This document shows positions 1-5,929 of a DNA stretch of 9,021 nt, in pieces. A model generated the notes under the pieces. That model was not told the DNA's origin and did no database searches. It saw only the letters and a list, made by a program, of their open reading frames with translations. A program made the position numbers and the translations under genes. The DNA is from Ruminococcaceae bacterium UBA3329 (GTDB lineage Bacteria; Bacillota; Clostridia; Oscillospirales; Acutalibacteraceae), in assembly GCA_002361875.1 (NCBI GenBank), contig DERX01000061.1, forward strand, positions 1-9,021, given 5' to 3'. Within the stretch, counting starts at the first letter, position 1. Every line of letters starts with the position of its first letter.

Positions 1-774
1 GAAATTGCAAGGCTTACTCTTGAAAAGCTGATTCAGGACGGCAGAATTCACCCGACAAGAATTGAAGAGATGTACGCAAAGGCAACCCGTGAGGTTGAAA
101 TGACAATTAAGCAGACGGGCGACCGTGCCGCTATTGATGCGGGTGTTAACAACATTGATCCCGAGCTTAAAAAGCTTCTCGGTAAGCTTCGTTACCGCAC
201 AAGCTACGGTCAGAATGTGCTTAACCATTCACTTGAGGTTTCTTATATTGCAGGTCTTATGGCGGCAGAGCTGGGCGCTGATGTTAAAACTGCAAAGCGT
301 GCAGGTCTTCTTCACGATATCGGTAAGGCGCTTGACCATGAAATGGAAGGCACACACATTGAACTCGGCGTTGAATATGCTAAAAAGCATAAGGAAAGCG
401 AAGCAGTTGTTCACGCAATTGCCGCTCACCACGGCGACATTGAGGCAAAAACGGTGGTTGCCGTTCTTGTTCAGGCGGCTGACGCAATTTCAGCGGCAAG
501 GCCGGGCGCAAGGCGTGAGAATATTCAGAACTACATAAAGCGTCTCGAAAAGCTTGAAGAAATTGCATCTTCATTTGACGGCGTTGAAAAATCGTTTGCA
601 ATTCAGGCAGGTCGAGAAATCAGAATTATGGTTGACCCTGTTGCGGTAAATGATGAAAAAATGGTTCTTGTTGCCCGTGATATAGCGAAGAAAATTGAGG
701 AAGAGCTTGAGTATCCGGGTCAAATTAAGGTAAATATTGTTCGTGAAAGCAGAGCAGTAGATTTTGCAAAATAA
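1..774 (+). CDS. rny: Ribonuclease Y, C-terminal half (5' end outside window)
   Basis: RNase Y is a membrane-anchored endoribonuclease that starts bulk mRNA decay in Firmicutes. The frame is open from base 1, so the N-terminal membrane helix, coiled coil and most of the KH domain lie upstream. The first visible residues (EIARLTLEKLIQDGRIHP) are the end of the KH domain in the form typical of RNase Y. An HD phosphohydrolase domain follows: a first metal-binding His in NHSLEV (bases 226-228), the paired His-Asp of LLHDIGKA (bases 313-318) and a His pair in AAHHGD (around 427-432). The end, ESRAVDFAK, matches the usual RNase Y C-terminus. About 257 residues are visible of roughly 510-520 in the family. 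The HD catalytic residues are intact. The next gene is a YmdB homologue, the same order as rny-ymdB in Bacillus subtilis, which supports the call. Confidence 0.97.
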   Translation, partial: EIARLTLEKLIQDGRIHPTRIEEMYAKATREVEMTIKQTGDRAAIDAGVNNIDPELKKLLGKLRYRTSYGQNVLNHSLEVSYIAGLMAAELGADVKTAKRAGLLHDIGKALDHEMEGTHIELGVEYAKKHKESEAVVHAIAAHHGDIEAKTVVAVLVQAADAISAARPGARRENIQNYIKRLEKLEEIASSFDGVEKSFAIQAGREIRIMVDPVAVNDEKMVLVARDIAKKIEEELEYPGQIKVNIVRESRAVDFAK

Positions 775-779
775 CAAAC

Positions 780-809
780 AGCCCCGAACAAGTTTTTTGT
801 TTCGGGGCT
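780..809 (+). terminator. Hairpin after rny, possible weak terminator or attenuator
   Basis: AGCCCCGAA (780-788) pairs perfectly with TTCGGGGCT (801-809), and the stem can be lengthened inwards by pairing ACAA with TTGT around a bulge. It starts 6 bases after the rny stop codon. On the plus strand the bases after the stem are AAAATTTAG, not a run of T, so termination is probably partial. It may instead protect the rny 3' end or set a lower transcript level for the next gene. Confidence 0.5.
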
Positions 810-837
810 AAAATTTAGATATAGAAATGTGGCAAAT

Positions 838-1623
838 ATGGCTGAAACCGTTAAAATCCTTTGCATCGGTGACGTTGTGAGGAAACAGGGGTGCGATTTT
901 TTAATGCAGGCACTCCCGAAATTCAAAAAAGAAAACAGTATAGATGTCTGCATTGTTAACGGTGAAAATTCCGCTAACGGTGACGGAATGTTAAAAAGCT
1001 CCTGTGAGAATATTTTTGCCGCAGGTGCAGATTTCATTACGGGCGGCGACCATTCGCTTCGCCGTCGTGAGTTTTTTGATTACCTGGATAATTCTGCTTC
1101 GGTTATTCGTCCTGCAAACTACGGCGAGGGCGCTCCCGGGTGCGGCTACGGGATAATAGACAAAGGCGCGTACAAGGTGGGCGTAATAAATCTGCTCGGC
1201 ACTGTGTGGACGGACGGCTTCGGAAGTCCGTTTAATGTGATTGACGGAATTTGCAGTGAAATTAAAAAAGAAACCGATATAATAATTGTTGATTTTCACG
1301 CAGAGGCAACGAGTGAGAAAAAAGCATTCGGATATTTTGCCGACGGAAAGGTATCTGCTGTGTTCGGCACGCACACTCATGTGCAAACTTCAGACGCGTG
1401 TGTTCTTGAGGGCGGTACGGGGTACATTACCGATGTGGGTATGACAGGCCCTGAAGAGTCGGTTCTCGGAATAAAAAAGGAAATAATAATAAGAAAATTT
1501 TGTACGGGCTTTACAACAATGTTTGAGCCTGCCGACACGCCTTGCTTTTTTCAAGGCTGTGTTTTTACGGTTGACCGTAAAAGCGGCAGATGTTCAGAAG
1601 CAAAGGCAGTAACCGTGAGGTGA
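838..1623 (+). CDS. ymdB: YmdB-family metallophosphoesterase (TIGR00282 type)
   Basis: Members of this family are cytoplasmic di-metal phosphodiesterases. B. subtilis YmdB acts on 2',3'-cyclic nucleotides and influences biofilm and motility decisions. The 261 residues match the usual length. Motifs in order are GD at 11-12, NGEN at 41-44, a GDH at 70-72 where the family normally has GNH, DFHAE at 152-156, GTHTHVQT at 177-184 and TDVGMTGP at 198-205. All metal ligands are present except that the Asn of GNH is Asp71, and the Trp-Asp that usually follows is Leu-Arg. I chose the ATG at 838 because it places the conserved KILCIGD strand near the N-terminus as in homologues. A GTG at 829 in the same frame would add three residues; neither start has a strong SD site. 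The stop overlaps the ribosome-binding site of the next gene. Confidence 0.93.
   Translation: MAETVKILCIGDVVRKQGCDFLMQALPKFKKENSIDVCIVNGENSANGDGMLKSSCENIFAAGADFITGGDHSLRRREFFDYLDNSASVIRPANYGEGAPGCGYGIIDKGAYKVGVINLLGTVWTDGFGSPFNVIDGICSEIKKETDIIIVDFHAEATSEKKAFGYFADGKVSAVFGTHTHVQTSDACVLEGGTGYITDVGMTGPEESVLGIKKEIIIRKFCTGFTTMFEPADTPCFFQGCVFTVDRKSGRCSEAKAVTVR
1618..1623 (+). promoter_or_regulatory. Shine-Dalgarno site of the solute-binding lipoprotein gene, overlapping the ymdB stop
   Basis: AGGTGA lies 4 bases before the ATG at 1628 and includes the TGA stop codon of the upstream phosphoesterase gene. This arrangement suggests translational coupling of the two genes and fixes the start of the downstream one. 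Confidence 0.8.
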
Positions 1624-1627
1624 CAGT

Positions 1628-3145
1628 ATGAAGAAAGCACTTAAAATTTTATCTGTTTTTTTGAGTATATCACTGCTTTTCTGCGCCTGCGGTAAGCAGA
1701 CAAAGCCGTCTGCCGATGTTCCTTCCGAAAGCTCAACCTTATCCGGCGATACACCTGCGCAAACAAACGGTAATGTGCGTTTGCCCTATAATGCGGCAGA
1801 CGGAATAAATCCGTTTTTTGCAAAAAGCTATGAAAATCTTTATCTTACAAGGCTTTTGTATATGCCGCTTTTTACTGTATCGTCAAGCTATGACGCCGAG
1901 CCTTTGGTTGCCGCGTCAATAAGCATAAACGGCAAAACGGCAACGGTTGCGGTTAAAAGCGGACTTAAATGTCACGGTTCAGGGGATATTACACCGAATG
2001 ATATTGTATATTCATTTAATAAGGCAAAAACCTCTTACGCATTTGCCGATTCGCTGAAATCAGTTGAATCAGTTGCTGTTTCCGGGAACAGCGTTGTGTT
2101 CACATCTGCTTTTGAGGACTCTTTTGTTGCTCTAAAGCTCGTTTTCCCGATAGTTAAGGAAAACACTGCCGAATTGCAAACTGATATTCCGATAGGTTCG
2201 GGTCAGTATTATTTTTATGAAAATAAGCTTATAAGCACCGCAGATGAGAGCAAGACCGTCGAGCTTACCTCGGTTAATACATCGGACTCTTCGCTTAATG
2301 CCTATAAAATCGGGAATACAGATATTTATTTCTCCGATTTAGCCGACTGTAATTACACCGGACTTCACGGCAATTACACATCGGCCGACCTTAACAATAT
2401 GGTCTATTTAGGCTTTAACAAAAAAATAGGCGGACTTAATAAAAATATCCGCTCGGCAATTGCAGTGCTGTTAAATTCAGAAGATATTGCAAAGGTGTGC
2501 TATCAGGGGCACGCAATACCCTCAAAAGTGCCGTGCAATCCGAACTCATCTGTTTATAAAGCCATAACGGAAGGCAAATTAGAGCTTTCGGGTGACACGC
2601 AAAAGGCGGCGCAGATTATTGACCGATGCGGTTACACAAGATTTGCAGGTAAGGCGCTTACAAACGGCAAATATGTGCTGTCATACTCGCTTATTGTAAA
2701 CGGAGATAACAAATACCGTGTTTCGGCGGCTTATGCCGTTGCCGACGCACTAAACCAAGCAGGCTTTTACATTGAGGTTAAAGCTCTTTCCTTTGAGGAT
2801 TACAGCGAAAGAATAGCGTCGGGCAATTACGAAATGTATATCGGCGAAATAAAACTTGATTATTCAATGGATTTGTCACAGCTTCTTGCAGAAAAGCAAA
2901 AGGAACCGGAAAATACGGAAAAAACGGAAGACGCAGAAAAAACGGAAAATACAGAAAAAACAGAGCCAAATAAGGCATTGCAAAGCTATTCAAAGATGCG
3001 GGCAGGCAAAATTTCCTACGCCGATTTTTATAAGGTATTCGTAGAATATCATCCGTTTGTACCGCTTGTGTTCAGAACGGGAGCCGTTTTCGGTTCAAAT
3101 AATTTCAGCGGCGATTTTTCACATTTTCCGTATGATTTGTATTAA
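1628..3145 (+). CDS. Extracellular solute-binding lipoprotein, family 5 (peptide/nickel type)
   Basis: This is a 505-residue ligand-binding lipoprotein of the kind that delivers peptides, nickel or related solutes to an ABC importer. Residues 1-21 are a lipoprotein signal: two Lys, a hydrophobic stretch and SLLFCAC, with Cys21 the likely lipidated residue after Ala20. The lipobox is slightly degenerate. The N-terminal lobe shows family features: INPFF (60-64), TRLLYMPLF, then a VKSGLKCHGSGDITPNDIVYS block matching the usual 'LRKGVKFHDGTPLTAEDVVYS'. The C-terminal lobe has ADALNQAGFYIEV and a late FVPLVFRTGAVF block. Residues 422-449 are a Lys/Glu/Thr-rich insertion made of a hexapeptide repeat. 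No permease or ATPase gene is adjacent, so it is an orphan binding protein; the substrate cannot be told. The stop codon falls exactly on the left tip of a 277-bp inverted-repeat element, so the last residues may have been altered by it. Confidence 0.88.
   Translation: MKKALKILSVFLSISLLFCACGKQTKPSADVPSESSTLSGDTPAQTNGNVRLPYNAADGINPFFAKSYENLYLTRLLYMPLFTVSSSYDAEPLVAASISINGKTATVAVKSGLKCHGSGDITPNDIVYSFNKAKTSYAFADSLKSVESVAVSGNSVVFTSAFEDSFVALKLVFPIVKENTAELQTDIPIGSGQYYFYENKLISTADESKTVELTSVNTSDSSLNAYKIGNTDIYFSDLADCNYTGLHGNYTSADLNNMVYLGFNKKIGGLNKNIRSAIAVLLNSEDIAKVCYQGHAIPSKVPCNPNSSVYKAITEGKLELSGDTQKAAQIIDRCGYTRFAGKALTNGKYVLSYSLIVNGDNKYRVSAAYAVADALNQAGFYIEVKALSFEDYSERIASGNYEMYIGEIKLDYSMDLSQLLAEKQKEPENTEKTEDAEKTENTEKTEPNKALQSYSKMRAGKISYADFYKVFVEYHPFVPLVFRTGAVFGSNNFSGDFSHFPYDLY
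2908..2961 (+). repeat. Three tandem 18-bp units coding a hexapeptide repeat
   Basis: Units at 2908-2925, 2926-2943 and 2944-2961 share the pattern GGAAAATACGGAAAAAAC; the third differs at one base and the second at four. They encode successive ENTEKT, EDAEKT and ENTEKT blocks inside the solute-binding lipoprotein, in the place where relatives have only a short loop. The repeat is in frame (18 = 6 codons), so change in copy number would keep the protein open. Confidence 0.85.
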
Positions 3146-3419
3146 GCTGAAGAGAGTTGAATGCAATATGCCGTAAATACAGCTCTTCGGCGTGTTTTCG
3201 TCCTTTCGACCTTGATTTGCGTCAGAAAACCTGCGGTATCAAAAATAAAAATGCACTCGAATATCAAGTATTTACGGTGCAAGCAGTTTTAATCGAGCAA
3301 ATTTTTGTCTGAGCAAGGCACAAATTTGCAGGAATACTGCCGTATTTCAAAAATTTTAACGAAGCTCAGGCAGAAATGTGCCAATTAAAACCATATTGGA
3401 TTCAATTCTCCTCAGCTTA
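3143..3419. mobile_element. 277-bp MITE-like element with 28-bp terminal inverted repeats
   Basis: The left end 3143-3170 (starting TAAGCTGA and ending CAATATG) and the reverse complement of the right end 3392-3419 agree at 25 of 28 bases. Two internal hairpins start exactly where the terminal repeats stop. Hairpin A has a perfect 10-bp stem, CCGTAAATAC (3171-3180) with GTATTTACGG (3268-3277). Hairpin B pairs GTTTTAAT (3286-3293) with ATTAAAAC (3384-3391) and continues with 3295-3314 against 3364-3383, where 17 of 20 positions can pair including two G-T. The whole therefore folds as a three-way junction with an 8-base link between hairpins. I see no open frame of useful length inside. The ends read TA...TA, which would fit a TA target duplication as made by IS630/Tc1-type transposases, but this cannot be proved from one copy. 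It could alternatively be a structured RNA element in the lipoprotein-recG spacer. Confidence 0.72.
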
Positions 3420-3426
3420 CGGTTTT

Positions 3427-3431
3427 GAGGG
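3427..3431 (+). promoter_or_regulatory. Shine-Dalgarno site that fixes the recG start
   Basis: GAGGG lies 5 bases before the ATG at 3437. It starts within the longer reading frame that would use TTG at 3425, so that TTG cannot be the main start. The site is only 7 bases outside the right tip of the inverted-repeat element. Confidence 0.8.
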
Positions 3432-3436
3432 TAATT

Positions 3437-5491
3437 ATGAACTTTTCAGCTGACATCGGAACAGTTAAGGGTGTGGGCAAGGTGCGTGCTGACGGATTTC
3501 GCTCGCTGGGCGTTGCCACTATTGGTGAGCTTTTGCGCTTTTATCCCCGTGCTTATGAGGATTGGAGCAGTATTCTGCCGATTGAGCGCTGTCCGATAGG
3601 CGAAAATGTCTGCATTAAGGGAACACTTCTTTATCCGCTGAAAAATGACAGAGTGCGGGGCGGAATGTTAATTGCAAAAGGCTCTGTTACCGATGGGGAC
3701 AGCATTGTTTCCGTAACATTTTTTAACAATAAATATATCCCGTCAATGCTCAAATCCGGCGAAGAATATCTTTTTTACGGCAAAATAACTCTCGGCAAAT
3801 ATGCGGCACGGGAAATGGTTTCACCTATGTTTATTCCGGTTCGGCAGTCAAAGGCAATTCTTCCGATTTATCATCAAAATCCAAAGATAACATCACGGCA
3901 AATCCGCTCGGCACTTGAAAATGTGCTTGCCGACAAAACCGAGATTCCCGAGTTTTTGCCCTCATATATACTCGAAAAATATTCACTTGTGTCGCTTGAC
4001 ACGGCCATCCGGCAAATTCATTTTCCCGAAAGCGCCGAGATACTTCAAAGGGCACGGGAAAGATTGATTTTTGACGAGTTGTTTTTATTACAGCTAAGTC
4101 TAATGAGGCTTAAAAACACAAATAAGACGGTTAAAACCGATAATAAGATAAAAATTGACTATACAGACGAATATTTTAAACTGCTGCCGTTTGAGCCGAC
4201 TAATGCGCAGAAAAAAGCCGTAAAGGCCGCAGTGGCGGATATGCAAAGCGGCAAGCAGATGAACAGGCTTTTGCAGGGCGATGTCGGGAGCGGTAAAACG
4301 GCTGTTGCCGCCGCACTCGTCTATGTTTGCACCAAAAACGGAATACAGTCCGCCCTAATGGCGCCGACTGAGGTTTTGGCGGTTCAGCATTTTGAAACAT
4401 TTACCTCGCTTTTCGCCTCGGCAGGCATAACCTGCGAGCTTTTGACAGGTTCCACAAAAGCGGTTGACAAAAAGAGAATTAAGGAAAGACTTAAAAACGG
4501 CGAAATAGATTTGATAATCGGCACGCACGCGCTTATTCAGGACGATGTTGAATTTTCACGGCTCGGCTTGGTGATTACCGACGAACAGCATCGCTTTGGT
4601 GTAAAGCAGAGAACGGGTCTTTGCTCAAAGGGTAAAAATCCCCATGTTTATGTTATGTCCGCAACACCGATTCCGCGAACTCTTGCACTTATTTTATTCG
4701 GCGATTTGGATGTTTCCGTTTTGGATGAATTACCGCCCGGCAGGCAGAAAACCGTGACCTATGCGGTATCTTCCAAAAAACGCAGAGGAATGTTTGACTA
4801 TATAAAATCTTATCTCGACAAAGGTTTTCAGGGGTACATTGTCTGCCCGCTTGTTGAGGAAAGCGAGAATATCACAGGCGTTCAAAATGTTGAGGAATAT
4901 TACGAAAAAGCCAAAAACACAGTATTTAAAGATTACAGCCTCGGACTTTTGCACGGCAAAATGACTCCGAAGAAAAAAGACGAAATAATGTCTGATTTTA
5001 AGAGCGGAAAAATTCAGCTTTTAATTTCAACGGTTGTAATTGAAGTCGGTGTTGATGTGCCGAACGCTGTAATAATGGTTATAGAAAATGCCGAGCGGTT
5101 CGGTCTTTCACAGCTTCATCAGCTCCGCGGCCGTGTGGGCAGAGGAACGCAGATGTCAACATGTATTCTCGTTACAGATTCGAGCAGCGAGGACACGGTT
5201 CGGCGAATGAACATAATGTGCTCCACAACGGACGGTTTTAAAATTGCGGATGAGGATTTGCGCCTTCGGGGTCCCGGTGACTTTTTCGGCACCCGTCAGC
5301 ACGGGCTTCCCCGTCTTCGCATTGCGGATTTAATGACGGATTCAAAAATCCTTAACGAAACGCAGGAATTAGCGGGCGAAATTACAAGAACCGACCCGAA
5401 TTTCACGAAAAATGAGCATATAAAAATCGGCAGACAGGTAAATAAGAAGATAAATTCACTTGGGAACACTGCCGCCGCTAATACAATATAA
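3437..5491 (+). CDS. recG: ATP-dependent DNA helicase RecG
   Basis: RecG is a monomeric double-stranded DNA translocase that reverses stalled replication forks and remodels Holliday and D-loop intermediates in the cytoplasm. The 684 residues match the family length (B. subtilis RecG 682). The N-terminal wedge/OB-fold domain covers about residues 1-190, starting with the helix-hairpin-like VKGVGKVRADGF. Helicase motifs are intact: Walker A GDVGSGKT at 281-288, motif II DEQH at 382-385, motif III SATPIPR at 408-414 and motif VI QLRGRVGRG at 562-570. The RecG-specific C-terminal segment TTDGFKIADEDLRLRGPGDFFGTRQHG, known to couple ATP hydrolysis to DNA movement, follows it. The start is ATG 3437, with a good SD. 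No convincing promoter is visible in the short space between the 277-bp element and the gene, so transcription must come from inside that element or from further upstream. It is the first gene of a three-gene operon. Confidence 0.97.
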   Translation: MNFSADIGTVKGVGKVRADGFRSLGVATIGELLRFYPRAYEDWSSILPIERCPIGENVCIKGTLLYPLKNDRVRGGMLIAKGSVTDGDSIVSVTFFNNKYIPSMLKSGEEYLFYGKITLGKYAAREMVSPMFIPVRQSKAILPIYHQNPKITSRQIRSALENVLADKTEIPEFLPSYILEKYSLVSLDTAIRQIHFPESAEILQRARERLIFDELFLLQLSLMRLKNTNKTVKTDNKIKIDYTDEYFKLLPFEPTNAQKKAVKAAVADMQSGKQMNRLLQGDVGSGKTAVAAALVYVCTKNGIQSALMAPTEVLAVQHFETFTSLFASAGITCELLTGSTKAVDKKRIKERLKNGEIDLIIGTHALIQDDVEFSRLGLVITDEQHRFGVKQRTGLCSKGKNPHVYVMSATPIPRTLALILFGDLDVSVLDELPPGRQKTVTYAVSSKKRRGMFDYIKSYLDKGFQGYIVCPLVEESENITGVQNVEEYYEKAKNTVFKDYSLGLLHGKMTPKKKDEIMSDFKSGKIQLLISTVVIEVGVDVPNAVIMVIENAERFGLSQLHQLRGRVGRGTQMSTCILVTDSSSEDTVRRMNIMCSTTDGFKIADEDLRLRGPGDFFGTRQHGLPRLRIADLMTDSKILNETQELAGEITRTDPNFTKNEHIKIGRQVNKKINSLGNTAAANTI

Positions 5492-5508
5492 ATATAAGGG
5501 GAATTATT

Positions 5509-5916
5509 ATGCGTAAAAAACCTGATAAGGCTTTCAGACTTTTAAGTATTGCCGACAGATTTATTGACGGAAGCGAGCTTAGTCTTGAAGCGCTTTCCAA
5601 TGAATTCGGCGTAACAATGCTGACAATTAAAAGGGACATAAAGACTCTGCGGGATTACATTGCCGAGTCAAACAATATGACTCAAAATGCCATTGCATAT
5701 AATGAGTCGAAAAACACTTATTTTTTAATAAAACCCGAGCGTGAATGGGTAACGGCAAAAGAGGCTGTTACTGTTACGGAGATTTTGCTTGCGAGCGATA
5801 AACTCAGCAAGGAAGAGGCGGCGTCGGTTCTCCACAAAATAATCACACAGGTTGACCCGTCCGAGCGTGAACAGGCAAGAAAAGCGATTACTGAGGATTA
5901 TGAAAATTATAAATAG
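5509..5916 (+). CDS. Short DeoR/WYL-type helix-turn-helix regulator lacking the WYL domain
   Basis: This 135-residue protein is probably a DNA-binding regulator. Residues 8-52 form a winged helix: RLLSIADRFIDG, then SLEALSNEFGVTMLTIKRDIKTLRDY, with the recognition helix in VTMLTIKRDIKTL, followed by a wing ending NTYFLI (69-74). Residues 75-135 (EWVTAKEAVTVTEILLASDKLSKEE...) resemble the helical linker found after the HTH in WYL-domain regulators. In those proteins a WYL ligand-sensing domain follows, giving about 300 residues; here the frame stops and the next gene's SD begins 2 bases later, so the absence looks settled and not a recent frameshift. It has a good SD (AGGGGA, 5497-5502), 17 bases after recG, and is followed after 13 bases by the hydrolase gene. 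Its target is unknown; control of its own operon is an inference only. Confidence 0.8.
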   Translation: MRKKPDKAFRLLSIADRFIDGSELSLEALSNEFGVTMLTIKRDIKTLRDYIAESNNMTQNAIAYNESKNTYFLIKPEREWVTAKEAVTVTEILLASDKLSKEEAASVLHKIITQVDPSEREQARKAITEDYENYK

Positions 5917-5929
5917 TCGAGGGTAATTT

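Noticed and set aside
797..828. Possible promoter before ymdB (TAAAAT at 808-813)
   Set aside because: No acceptable -35 sequence at the right distance, and the -10-like bases overlap the hairpin arm.
829..837. GTG start three codons upstream for the YmdB homologue
   Set aside because: It has no better SD than the ATG at 838 and adds three residues before a conserved N-terminus; the choice is close and I kept ATG.
3143..3419. CRISPR array or insertion sequence with its own transposase
   Set aside because: There are no regularly spaced direct repeats and no open frame long enough for a transposase; only terminal and internal inverted repeats.
3425..3436. TTG start for recG at 3425
   Set aside because: The clear SD GAGGG lies at 3427-3431, within that extension, and is correctly spaced for ATG 3437.
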